Shown: piece by piece, positions 17,939-25,731 of the stretch
How the letters are laid out: every line of letters begins with the position of its first letter
How positions within the stretch are numbered: position 1 is the first letter of the stretch
Origin: Actinomycetes bacterium
Lineage (GTDB): Bacteria > Actinomycetota > Thermoleophilia > Gaiellales > Gaiellaceae
DNA length: 44,257 nucleotides
Reading direction: 5' to 3'
Assembly: GCA_025964395.1 (NCBI GenBank)
Contig: JAOPYY010000034.1
Coordinates: forward strand, 1-44,257
Notes under the pieces: model-generated
Told to the model about the DNA's origin: nothing
Seen by the model: only the letters and a program-made list of their open reading frames with translations
The model's database searches: none
Made by a program: the position numbers and the translations under genes

Positions 17939-19012
17939 ATGACTTCGGCGACGAGCATGCGCGGTGACGCTCCGTGGCCGGTGAGGCTGCTGCCCGCCGC
18001 GCTCGAGTTCTCGAACATCCTGCTCACGACGGATGACGCGGCGATCGGGACGACGGAGAAGGACGTCGTCTGGACGCACCGCAACACGACGCTGTACCGC
18101 TATCGCTCGGCAGGCCGTGACCGGCGGATCCCGATCGTGCTCGTGTTTGCGCTGATCAATCGGCCCGACATCTTCGACCTGCGACCGGGCAACTCGCTGG
18201 TCGAGTTCCTGCTCGACGAGGGCTTCGACGTGTACCTCCTCGACTGGGGAGTTCCGGACGAGGCCGACGGCGACACCGGCCTCGACTACTACGTTTGCGA
18301 CGCGCTCCCCTGGGCGATCCGCGAGGTCCTGCGGTCGAGCGGTGCCGACGAGGTGACGCTCACCGGCTGGTGCATCGGCGGAACATTGTGCGCGACCTAT
18401 TGCGCGTTGAACCCCGAAGCGCCCGTGCGCAACCTTGTGTTGCTGACGACGCCGATCGACGGTCGCGAGTCGCTCTACGCGACGTGGCTGGAGGACATCG
18501 ACGTGGAAGGGATTGCATCCGCCGCGCCGGTCATTCCCGGGCGTCTGATCGACGAGGCGAACAAGCTGATGAAGCCCGTCGCGAACCACTGGACGATTTA
18601 CCGGCGGCTCTGGCAAGGCGTGCTCGACGGCGCCCCTCGCCGTGAGGCCTACCAGTCGATGGCGAAGTGGGTCGGCGACACCCCGTCGTTTCCCGCGCGC
18701 GCCTGGCACGAGTGGACGACCTGGATGTACACGGAGGGACAGCTCGTGCGCGGCCGGGCCACCCTGCGCGGTCAGCGCGTCGACCTGCGTTCCATCGAAC
18801 AGAGCCTGCTCGTGGTCACCGCGCAGCAAGACCACATCACGCCTCCCGGGAACACGGCGCCGCTCTTCGAACTCGTCGCCAGCACTGACGTCACGCATCT
18901 CGATCGTCCCGGCGGCCACATCGGACTCATCGCAGGCTCGAGCGCGCGACGCCAGATCTGGCCGGCGATGGCCGGCTGGCTCGACGAGCGCTCTCAACCC
19001 CAGACCCATTGA
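17939..19012 (+). CDS. phaC: Class III polyhydroxyalkanoate synthase, catalytic subunit
   Basis: The 357-residue enzyme polymerises (R)-3-hydroxyacyl-CoA. It carries the lipase-like box GWCIGG with nucleophile Cys145, catalytic Asp298 in TAQQDHITPP and His327 in RPGGHIGLIAG. It also has the LINRPDIFDLRPGNSLVEFLL and FDVYLLDWGVPDEAD segments of PhaC. The size fits class III/IV (about 355 residues), not class I/II (about 570), so a PhaE- or PhaR-like partner is expected; the protein at 15787 or 31500 may serve. Start ATG 17939 or TTG 17930; neither has a clear ribosome-binding site. It is followed 13 bases later by phaB. Confidence 0.95.
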   Translation: MTSATSMRGDAPWPVRLLPAALEFSNILLTTDDAAIGTTEKDVVWTHRNTTLYRYRSAGRDRRIPIVLVFALINRPDIFDLRPGNSLVEFLLDEGFDVYLLDWGVPDEADGDTGLDYYVCDALPWAIREVLRSSGADEVTLTGWCIGGTLCATYCALNPEAPVRNLVLLTTPIDGRESLYATWLEDIDVEGIASAAPVIPGRLIDEANKLMKPVANHWTIYRRLWQGVLDGAPRREAYQSMAKWVGDTPSFPARAWHEWTTWMYTEGQLVRGRATLRGQRVDLRSIEQSLLVVTAQQDHITPPGNTAPLFELVASTDVTHLDRPGGHIGLIAGSSARRQIWPAMAGWLDERSQPQTH

Positions 19013-19025
19013 AGGAGGACGACAG

Positions 19026-19856
19026 ATGTCGACAGTTGAAGCGAAGACAGACAACGAGGGGGTCGCACCGGAGCCCGGTTCGCTGCGCGGGCGCGTCGCG
19101 CTGGTCACCGGCGGCACGCGCGGCATCGGGGCAGCCATCTCCCGCAACCTCGGAATGGCGGGCGCCACGGTCGCCGCCGGATACAACACCAACCGCGAGC
19201 AGGCCGACGCATTCCTCGCCGAGTTGGCCGCGCTCGGCGCGGACGCCAGCGCGCACCCGGGCAACGTCGCGGACGCAGACGAGTGCCGGCGCACGGTCGA
19301 AGAGGTGATCGACCAGCACGGTCGCGTCGACGTGCTCGTGAACAACGCCGGCATCACGATCGACCGAACGGTGTCCAAGATGAGCTACGAGGACTGGGCC
19401 ACCGTGCTCGCCGTCAACCTGTCGGGAGCCTTCTTCGCCGCCCAGGCAGTCCTGCCGGACATGATCGAGCGGGGCTCGGGGCGCATCGTGAACATCTCGT
19501 CGATCATCGGCGAGCAGGGCAACATCGGCCAGGCGAACTACGCCGCGTCGAAGTCAGGGCTCTTCGGGCTGACCAAGACGCTGGCGCGCGAAGCCGCGTT
19601 CCAGCTGAAGCGTGCGGGAAGGCTCGACCCGTTCGGGCCGAACGTGACCGTCAACTGCGTCGCGCCCGGCTTCATCGCGACCGAGATGGTCGAGACGATC
19701 CCCCAGAAGGTCCTCGAGCGCATCACCTCGCAGATCCCGCTCGCACGGCTCGGTCGTACCGACGAGGTCGCGCGCGTCGTCCACTTCCTCTGCTCCGACG
19801 AGTCCGCCTACATCACGGGGCAGGTCTGGAACGTCAACGGCGGCATGGAGATGTGA
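19026..19856 (+). CDS. phaB: Acetoacetyl-CoA reductase (SDR family)
   Basis: This 276-residue short-chain dehydrogenase has TGGTRGIG at the cofactor loop, NNAGIT, Ser in NISSIIGEQGNIGQANYAASKSG with Tyr-x-x-x-Lys, and VAPGFIATEMV. NIGQANYAASKSG and the NADP-favouring loop match PhaB/FabG. It reduces acetoacetyl-CoA to (R)-3-hydroxybutyryl-CoA with NADPH, providing monomers to the adjacent PhaC. It carries an extra N-terminal tail (about 24 residues) and a small insertion (QLKRAGRLDPFGP) before the FabG-like PNVTVNCVAPG. The ATG lies 7 bases after AAGGAGG. A FabG role in fatty-acid synthesis is the alternative, but the operon with phaC argues for PhaB. Confidence 0.92.
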   Translation: MSTVEAKTDNEGVAPEPGSLRGRVALVTGGTRGIGAAISRNLGMAGATVAAGYNTNREQADAFLAELAALGADASAHPGNVADADECRRTVEEVIDQHGRVDVLVNNAGITIDRTVSKMSYEDWATVLAVNLSGAFFAAQAVLPDMIERGSGRIVNISSIIGEQGNIGQANYAASKSGLFGLTKTLAREAAFQLKRAGRLDPFGPNVTVNCVAPGFIATEMVETIPQKVLERITSQIPLARLGRTDEVARVVHFLCSDESAYITGQVWNVNGGMEM

Positions 19857-19862
19857 GCAGCC

Positions 19863-19877
19863 GGCGGCATAGCCGCC
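19863..19877 (+). terminator. Possible terminator hairpin after phaB
   Basis: GGCGGC-ATA-GCCGCC is a 6-bp stem with a 3-base loop, 6 bases after the phaB stop, followed by a pyrimidine-rich stretch (CTCTCCCTCTC). Confidence 0.4.
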
Positions 19878-19943
19878 CTCTCCCTCTCGCCACCGCACGA
19901 CTGCGACCGTGAATGCACGAGCGGTGGTCCCCGTCGCCGTACC

Positions 19944-19974
19944 GGAGGTCTCTCATGCGCAGGTTCACCCCGTG
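19944..19974 (+). promoter_or_regulatory. Ribosome-binding site with a six-codon leader frame coupled to the next gene
   Basis: GGAGGT (19944-19949) is followed by ATG at 19955 opening MRRFTP and a TGA that overlaps the ATG (19975) of the following gene as TGATG. The main gene has no other ribosome-binding site, so re-initiation after this mini-frame is a plausible translation route. Confidence 0.4.
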
Positions 19975-21276
19975 ATGGAGTACGTGCGCCTCAACGCACT
20001 CGACGAGCTGTTCCTGCACCTGGACCACCGGGAGGAGCCGTGGGTCGTCCACTACGAGGTCCATATCGCGGGCCGGTTCGACGCGGATCGACTCGCCGCC
20101 GCGGTCGCCACGGCAGCAACGCGGCATCCGATCGCTCGAGCCAGGCTCGCGAGCTGGCACGCCGCAGACCTGGGGTATCGCTGGGAGATTGCCGACGTGG
20201 TCGACACGCCGGTGACAATTGTCGACTGCGCCGACGAGGCGGAACTGGCCGCCGTACGCGAGCGCCTCTATTGCGTCAGCCCGTCCCTCGACGTTGCGCC
20301 CCCGTTCATCGTCGTCCTCGCGCGGGCCGCCGCGGGCGATTCGTTGCTGCTCAACCTGCATCACGCGGCAGGGGACGGCATCGGCGCCGCTCGGTTCGTG
20401 CTCTCGATCCTCCGCGCGTACGCGGGCGTCGAGGATCGGCTCCCGCCGCTCGACCCACTCGAGGTCCGCGACGTCGACGCCCTTGCCGGCGCCGCCTCGC
20501 CGGCGGAACGCTTCGAGCGGAGGCGCGCCGTGTGGCTGCAGGCGGTTGACGACTGGCTGGCGGGACCGCCGGCTCGGCTCGCGACGGCGGGCGGTGCCGA
20601 CCGTCCGGGTTACGGCTTCGAGCTGCTCGTGCTCTCCGCGGAGGAGACGGACGTCTTCCGCGGCCACCGTACGGCGGACACGACCCTCAACGATGTCCTG
20701 CTGGCGGGCCTCGCGGTGGCGATCGAGCGTTGGAACCGGGCGCACGACCGGCCGGCGCGTCGAATCGCGTTGACCATGCCCGTCAATCTGCGGCCGCCCG
20801 AATGGCGTACCGAGGTCCTCGGCAACCTCGCCTCCTATACGACCGTCTCGGTCGGCCGTGGGCAACGCGACGATCTCGAGAGCGCCCTCGAGGCGGCTGT
20901 GAAAGGGACCCGGAGGATCAAGGAGCACGCGCTCGCCGGGTCGGTCGTGGACCAGCTGCGGCGCTTGAGCACGCTGCCCCTCTGGGTCAAGCGGATGCTT
21001 CCGGTTTTGATTCCGCTCACCGGCAACATCGTCGTCGACACCGCCTCGTTGTCGAACCTCGGCGTGCTCGAGGGCTTCCCCTGGTTGGGTGAGGACGCCG
21101 GTACGGTCGAGGCGGTGTGGTTCTCGCCGCCGAACCGCATGCCGCTCGGCGCCTCCTTCGGAGCCTCGACGTTCGACGGGCGGCTCCACCTCGCGCTGCG
21201 CTACCGCCGCGCGCAATTCGACAGCGATGCGGCGGCAGCGTTCGCGAAGCTCTACCGCGACGTCCTGTCGACCTGA
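19975..21276 (+). CDS. Condensation-fold acyltransferase-like protein (WES/DGAT or PapA type)
   Basis: The 433-residue protein has the condensation-superfamily catalytic motif HHAAGDG (HHxxxDG) in the first half and DDLESA and PVNLRPPEWRTEVLGNLASY in the second, matching the two-lobed chloramphenicol-acetyltransferase-like fold. Relatives make wax esters, triacylglycerol or polyketide-derived esters, or act as stand-alone condensation enzymes. The N-terminus MEYVRLNALDELFLHLD fits that family. I chose ATG 19975 over an in-frame GTG at 19909, which adds 22 unlikely residues. Next to phaCB it could belong to storage-lipid metabolism (inference); the acyl donor and acceptor are unknown. Confidence 0.8.
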   Translation: MEYVRLNALDELFLHLDHREEPWVVHYEVHIAGRFDADRLAAAVATAATRHPIARARLASWHAADLGYRWEIADVVDTPVTIVDCADEAELAAVRERLYCVSPSLDVAPPFIVVLARAAAGDSLLLNLHHAAGDGIGAARFVLSILRAYAGVEDRLPPLDPLEVRDVDALAGAASPAERFERRRAVWLQAVDDWLAGPPARLATAGGADRPGYGFELLVLSAEETDVFRGHRTADTTLNDVLLAGLAVAIERWNRAHDRPARRIALTMPVNLRPPEWRTEVLGNLASYTTVSVGRGQRDDLESALEAAVKGTRRIKEHALAGSVVDQLRRLSTLPLWVKRMLPVLIPLTGNIVVDTASLSNLGVLEGFPWLGEDAGTVEAVWFSPPNRMPLGASFGASTFDGRLHLALRYRRAQFDSDAAAAFAKLYRDVLST

Positions 21277-21288
21277 GCTCTTGATCTG

Positions 21289-22098
21289 TTAGTGCTGGAG
21301 CAGAAACCTGGCGATCTCCTCGTCGGCGCGCGGCTCGTCGGTGACGTAGGCGTGGCCGGCGCCCGGCCATATCTGCAGCTCCGCGCCCGGGATCGCCTTC
21401 GCCATGATGCGGGCGTTCTCGGGCGACATGGTGCCGTCTTCCTCTCCATGCACGACGAGGGTCGGCGCGGTGATGCGCCCGATGTTGAGCAGCTGGTTGT
21501 GCGTCGCCGCAACGGACACCTGATGGATGTACGCGAGGGTGGCCAGCGGCATGTTCTCCGGACGGGAATCGAGGCGCCGCGCGATGTCCTCCGCGATCCG
21601 TTGCGCGTGCAGGCGGCGGGTCGCGAGGCCGTAGGTGTAGGGCACAGCCGCCCACTCGGCCTCTTCGGGCGCCATCGCACCGACGCGGGCGAAGAACGTG
21701 AGCGTCTGCGGGTCGTGCGGAATCGCGGTCGGGCCGCCCGGTGTCGTCGCCCCGAGGACGAGAGCGCGCACCCGATCGGGATGGCGCAGAGCGAGGTCGA
21801 GCGCGACGATCCCGCCGAGTGAGATCCCGTAGACGTGGGCGCTCTCCTCGTCGGCCGCGTCGAGCACGGCGACGGCGTCGTCTGCCATTTGCATCACCGA
21901 GTACGGCAAGGGCGTGAACGAGCTGCGCCCGGTGTCGCGATTGTCGAAGGCAAGCACGCGAAACGAGCGAGCCAGGACGTCGATCGTCCGCCAGGCCGAG
22001 TCGAGTGTTATGCCCTGGCCGTTGATCAACAGCACCGGCGTGCCCGTACCGGTCGACTCGTAATAGAGGCGGATCAACCCGTGCCGCGCGTACGGCAT
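21289..22098 (-). CDS. Alpha/beta hydrolase
   Basis: The 269-residue enzyme has the oxyanion region LLINGQGITLDSAW, FDNRDTGRSS, nucleophile elbow YGISLGGIVALDLALRHPDRV, acid residue in VVHGEEDGTMSPENA and catalytic His in PGAGHAYVTDEP. The GxSxGG elbow and FDNRDTGRS motif are typical of the 3-oxoadipate enol-lactonase / aryl-esterase branch; the specific substrate is unknown. The ATG at 22098 has GGAGGG 10 bases upstream; an earlier ATG at 22143 would add 15 residues. It is divergent from the ABC transporter genes. It is not closely similar to the tandem hydrolases at 9292-11179. Confidence 0.9.
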   Translation of the reverse strand: MPYARHGLIRLYYESTGTGTPVLLINGQGITLDSAWRTIDVLARSFRVLAFDNRDTGRSSFTPLPYSVMQMADDAVAVLDAADEESAHVYGISLGGIVALDLALRHPDRVRALVLGATTPGGPTAIPHDPQTLTFFARVGAMAPEEAEWAAVPYTYGLATRRLHAQRIAEDIARRLDSRPENMPLATLAYIHQVSVAATHNQLLNIGRITAPTLVVHGEEDGTMSPENARIMAKAIPGAELQIWPGAGHAYVTDEPRADEEIARFLLQH

Positions 22099-22379
22099 CA
22101 GGCCGGCGCCCTCCGGTTCGCGCGCATCGCGAGAAGCATTCATCCCGTTGGCACCCAGGAGGCCTGGAACGTGGGTCAGCCCCGACCGCCCGCTCGGACA
22201 GCCGCGTGCCACGACCGGCGGAGGCATCGTGGTGGGATGCCTCGGGCCAGCTCCATCCTCCCCGGCGTCGGCCCGGGCGTCGCACCGCCGCTTCCCCGGC
22301 CGGCGGTTCTCGGTCCGCTCGTCGCCCGTCGACTGCGGACCGGGAACTGCCGCCGGGTGGCTTTCGGCAGCGGGAGCGC
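22099..22379. other. Divergent intergenic region with an imperfect long dyad
   Basis: These 281 bases separate the hydrolase (minus) from the DrrAB-type transporter (plus). I see no credible gene. The notable structure is the 17-bp inverted repeat at 22302-22351. Confidence 0.5.
22302..22351. promoter_or_regulatory. 17-bp inverted repeat (15 of 17 paired) before drrA-like gene
   Basis: GGCGGTTCTCGGTCCGC (22302-22318) pairs with GCGGACCGGGAACTGCC (22335-22351) at 15 of 17 positions across a 16-base spacer. It ends 28 bases before the ATG at 22380, so it is either a 5'-UTR hairpin or a regulator-binding dyad. Confidence 0.45.
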
Positions 22380-23393
22380 ATGACCAAGTTTCCCATGATC
22401 GTGACCCGCGGGCTTGGTAAGTCGTACGGCTCGAATGTGGCCCTCGCCGGAGTCGACCTCGTCGTCTCACAGGGGACCATCCTCTGCCTCCTCGGTCGCA
22501 ACGGCGCCGGGAAGACCACGCTGGTGCGCATCTTGGCGACGCTGTTGGCGCCCGATACGGGCTGGGCGCAGATCGCCGGCATCGAGGTCCGTCGCGACGC
22601 CGCGAGGGTGCGCCAGCTCATCGGTCTCGCGGGCCAGTTCGCCGCGGTGGACGACGGCCTCAGCGGCCGTGAGAACCTGGAGCTCGTCGCCGGCCTGTAC
22701 GGGCTGCGTCGGCGCGAGGCGCGCGCGCGGTCGCAGGAGGTGCTCGAGCGGCTCGGGCTGGCCCAGGTCGGCGGGCAGCTCGTCCGTACGTACTCGGGCG
22801 GCATGCGTCGTCGGCTCGACCTCGGGGCAAGCCTCGTGGGGAAGCCGGCCGTGTTGATCATGGACGAGCCGACCACCGGCCTCGACCCGGCCAACCGCAT
22901 CGAGCTCTGGAAGCTGATCGAGGATCTCGTCCGCGACGGCACCACGATGCTCCTGACGACGCAGTATCTGGAGGAGGCCGACCGGCTCGCGGATCAGATC
23001 GTCGTGATCGAGCGAGGACGGGTGATCGCGGGCGGCACCCCGGACGAGCTCAAGCAGCGCGTCGGCGGTGACGTTTTGGAGGTGCGCACGACGAACGCCG
23101 CCGACGTCGAGCGTGTCGTCCAGCTGCTCGACGGGCTCGGTTCGGGCCGGCCCGTCGCCGACATGCGCGACCAGCGCGTCACGTTGCCGACGACCGAACG
23201 GGTTCAGACGCTCCTGGCAGCCGCCCGCCGCATCGAGGAGTCGAACATCCCGATCGCCGATCTCGGTGTGCGGCGGCCATCGCTCGACGACGTCTTCCTC
23301 GCTCTGACGGCGCCAGGCGCGGAGTCGCGCGCCGCCGTCCCACTGCCCTCATCCCCTGGCCGCAGCACCGAGACCCGGACGGCGCCGGCGTGA
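22380..23393 (+). CDS. DrrA-type ABC exporter ATP-binding protein
   Basis: The 337-residue ATPase has Walker A GRNGAGKTT (39-47), signature YSGGMRRRLDL (138-148), Walker B VLIMDEPTTGLDP (158-170) and TTQYLEEADRLAD. Gln at the H-loop position (TTQYL) and the C-terminal domain ending in PSLDDVFLALT are typical of daunorubicin-resistance (DrrA) exporters. It energises efflux of a hydrophobic compound or lipid with the permease encoded next. The C-terminal tail (about 25 residues, Ser/Pro/Thr-rich) is dispensable-looking. The ATG at 22380 is followed by the family start; the stop overlaps the permease gene by 4 bases (GTGA). Confidence 0.93.
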   Translation: MTKFPMIVTRGLGKSYGSNVALAGVDLVVSQGTILCLLGRNGAGKTTLVRILATLLAPDTGWAQIAGIEVRRDAARVRQLIGLAGQFAAVDDGLSGRENLELVAGLYGLRRREARARSQEVLERLGLAQVGGQLVRTYSGGMRRRLDLGASLVGKPAVLIMDEPTTGLDPANRIELWKLIEDLVRDGTTMLLTTQYLEEADRLADQIVVIERGRVIAGGTPDELKQRVGGDVLEVRTTNAADVERVVQLLDGLGSGRPVADMRDQRVTLPTTERVQTLLAAARRIEESNIPIADLGVRRPSLDDVFLALTAPGAESRAAVPLPSSPGRSTETRTAPA

Positions 23394-24202
23394 GCACGTT
23401 CCCGATCCCGGAGGGCATCAGGGTCGGCCGGTCCCAGAATCCGTGGACCTTCGTCGTGGACACGCTCCGGCTGACGCGACGCAGCCTCTTGCTTGCTGTG
23501 CGCATGCCGCAGCTGATCATTCTCGGCCTGCTCCTGCCGACCATGTTCGTATTGCTCTTCCGCTACGTCTTCGGCGGGGCGATCATCGTTCCGGGCTACC
23601 ACAGCTACGTCGACTACCTGATCCCGGGCATCGTCGTGCAGACCGCCCTCTTCGGAGGGTCGTCCTCCGCTGTCGGTGTCGCGGACGACCTCAGCAAGGG
23701 GGCCACCGACCGCTTCCGCTCCCTGCCGACGAGCCGAGGCGCGATTCTCGCGGCACGCACCCTGGCGGATCTGGTGCGGCTCGCGTACACGATCGCGTTG
23801 ATCATCGGCCTTGGCCTCCTCGTCGGCTTCCGCTTCCACAACGGCTGGCTCCAGGTCCTTGCCGGTGCCGGACTCGCCTTGCTCTTCGGCTACGCGGTCT
23901 CGTGGTTCTTCACCTTGCTCGGGCTCTTCGTGCGCAGTGCGGAGACCGCTGCGGTCGCCGGCTCGGTCATCGCCTTCCCACTCGTCTTCGCGGCCTCGAC
24001 GTTCACCGCGACGGCGTCGATGCCCCACTGGCTCAGGGCGTTCGCCGACCGACAGCCGGTCAGCTACACGGCCAATGCGATCCGCGCGCTGATGCTGGGA
24101 ACGGGACCGGTGCAGCGTCCGGCGCTCTACGCCGTCGCGTGGTCCTGCGGCATCATCGTCGTTTCGGCGACCCTCGCAACCTGGCGCTTCAAGAAGATCT
24201 AG
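23390..24202 (+). CDS. DrrB-type ABC-2 permease
   Basis: This 270-residue membrane protein has six predicted helices between about 40 and 262 and the ABC-2 family segments [32 protein letters not shown] and [14 protein letters not shown]-like (here [15 protein letters not shown]). It forms the membrane channel of the exporter with the preceding ATPase; two copies of each are expected. The GTG start overlaps the ATPase stop (GTGA). Its stop codon overlaps the convergent scoB stop in the palindrome CTAG at 24199-24202. The substrate cannot be inferred; no biosynthetic cluster is adjacent. Confidence 0.92.
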   Translation: MSTFPIPEGIRVGRSQNPWTFVVDTLRLTRRSLLLAVRMPQLIILGLLLPTMFVLLFRYVFGGAIIVPGYHSYVDYLIPGIVVQTALFGGSSSAVGVADDLSKGATDRFRSLPTSRGAILAARTLADLVRLAYTIALIIGLGLLVGFRFHNGWLQVLAGAGLALLFGYAVSWFFTLLGLFVRSAETAAVAGSVIAFPLVFAASTFTATASMPHWLRAFADRQPVSYTANAIRALMLGTGPVQRPALYAVAWSCGIIVVSATLATWRFKKI

Positions 24203-24828
24203 CGCCGCTGGATCGGGGCGGCGGTGGCAGCCTCGACGTCGTCGAGCGTGACGCCGGGCGCGAGTTCCACGAGCTCCAGCCCACTGTCCGTCACGTCAAG
24301 GACGCAGAGGTCGGTGACGACACGATCGACGACGCCGGCCCCGGTGAGCGGCAGCGTGCACTGCGGCAGGATCTTCGGCTGCCCCTTGGCCGTGTGCTCC
24401 ATCAGCACAACGACGCGCCGACTGCCCGCGACGAGATCGATCGCACCGCCCATCCCCTTGACCATCTTGCCCGGGATCATCCAATTGGCGAGGTCGCCAC
24501 TGGCGGAAACCTGCATGCCGCCGAGGATCGCGAGGTCGACGTGGCCGCCGCGGATCATGGCGAAGCTTTCGGCGCTGCAGAAGGTGCTCGCTCCGGGAAC
24601 GGCGGTGATCGTCTGCTTGCCCGCGTTGATCAGGTCGGGATCGACCTCGTCCTCGCGTGGGAACGGTCCGATCCCCAGCAGGCCGTTCTCGCTTTGCAGC
24701 CAGACGTCGACCCCCTCGGGGATGTAATTGGCGACGAGAGTAGGGAGTCCGATACCGAGATTGACGTAGAAGCCGTCGCTCAACTCCTGTGCGGCGCGCT
24801 CCGCCATCTCGTCGCGGGTCCAGGCCAT
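24199..24828 (-). CDS. scoB: 3-oxoacid CoA-transferase, subunit B
   Basis: The 209-residue subunit carries the catalytic Glu in SENGLLGIG and the family segments [44 protein letters not shown] and [19 protein letters not shown]. With ScoA it moves CoA between succinyl-CoA (or acetyl-CoA) and acetoacetate, activating acetoacetate for thiolysis. I chose ATG 24828, 5 bases after GAGGGAG, over GTG 24834, which overlaps that site. It starts just after scoA ends, giving one operon. Together with bdhA and thiolase it completes 3-hydroxybutyrate breakdown. A 3-oxoadipate CoA-transferase role (PcaJ) is the main alternative. Confidence 0.93.
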   Translation of the reverse strand: MAWTRDEMAERAAQELSDGFYVNLGIGLPTLVANYIPEGVDVWLQSENGLLGIGPFPREDEVDPDLINAGKQTITAVPGASTFCSAESFAMIRGGHVDLAILGGMQVSASGDLANWMIPGKMVKGMGGAIDLVAGSRRVVVLMEHTAKGQPKILPQCTLPLTGAGVVDRVVTDLCVLDVTDSGLELVELAPGVTLDDVEAATAAPIQRR

Positions 24829-24830
24829 GG

Positions 24831-25526
24831 TCACTCCCTCACGGTGCGCTGCTCGACCCGCTTCTCGGGAGTCGGGTTCAGGACGACCCGGTCGACGTAG
24901 ATGCCCGGTGTGTGGATCTGGTCGGGGTCGAGCTCACCGGTGTCGACGAGTTGCTCGACCTCCGCCACGCATACACGGCCTGCAGCGGCGCAGAGCGGGT
25001 TGAAGTTCCGCGCCGTCCGCCGGTAGACGAGGTTTCCCGCACGATCGCCCTTCCAGGCCTTCACCAGCGACACGTCCGCGACGAGCGCCTCCTCCAGGAC
25101 GTGCCAGCGGCCGTCGAACTCCCGCGTCTCCTTTCCCTCGGCGACGAGCGTCCCGTAGCCCGTCGGTGTGAAGAAGGCCGGGATGCCCGCGCCCCCTGCG
25201 CGGAGCTTCTCGGCCAGGGTGCCCTGCGGCGTCAGCTCGACCTCGAGCTCGCCGGCGAGATACTGCCGCTCGAACTCCTTGTTCTCGCCGACGTAGGACG
25301 AGATCATCCTGGAGAGCTGTCGTGTCTCGAGGAGGAGCCCGAGGCCGAATCCGTCGACGCCGGCGTTGTTGCTGATCACTGTGAGGTCGTGCCGGCCGGT
25401 GTCGCGGAGCGCTGTGATCAGCGCCTCCGGGATGCCGCACAAGCCGAAGCCGCCGACGGCGAGCGTACTGCCGTCGTCGACCAGGTCCGCGATCGCGGCG
25501 TCAGCGCTCGGATAGAGCTTGCTCAT
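24831..25526 (-). CDS. scoA: 3-oxoacid CoA-transferase, subunit A
   Basis: The 231-residue subunit has [19 protein letters not shown] (CoA-binding glycine-rich loop), [56 protein letters not shown] and [11 protein letters not shown]. This is the full-length alpha subunit of a family I CoA-transferase of the succinyl-CoA:3-ketoacid type. The ATG start has no strong ribosome-binding site. It is divergent from the LuxR-type gene at 25732, with about 200 bases between them for both promoters, so the regulator may control it. Confidence 0.93.
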   Translation of the reverse strand: MSKLYPSADAAIADLVDDGSTLAVGGFGLCGIPEALITALRDTGRHDLTVISNNAGVDGFGLGLLLETRQLSRMISSYVGENKEFERQYLAGELEVELTPQGTLAEKLRAGGAGIPAFFTPTGYGTLVAEGKETREFDGRWHVLEEALVADVSLVKAWKGDRAGNLVYRRTARNFNPLCAAAGRVCVAEVEQLVDTGELDPDQIHTPGIYVDRVVLNPTPEKRVEQRTVRE

Positions 25527-25731
25527 CGCGGACGGGCTCGCGAGGCCCGCTCAAGCGTGGACATCCGCCCAGCGTAGGCATTGGGACGGGGAAGGGAAGC
25601 TGTCCCAGAGAGCAGGTCCGCCTGCCCCGCGTACCGCACCGGAGGTAAACAGCTACGTCGCGTGCCTCAATGGAAAGAGTCACCGGCCGGCCGACGACGG
25701 GGCCTCCGCCGCGGCGGATCATGTGTGCTCC

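Noticed and set aside
21017-22945. 642-codon minus-strand frame spanning the hydrolase and ABC genes
   Set aside because: Composition is Arg/Ser/Pro-rich and it crosses the divergent promoter gap; the hydrolase and ABC frames have intact motifs.
23390-25526. Antibiotic biosynthesis cluster around the DrrAB-type genes
   Set aside because: No polyketide, peptide or tailoring enzymes are adjacent; neighbours are CoA-transferase and hydrolase genes, so the transporter stands alone.
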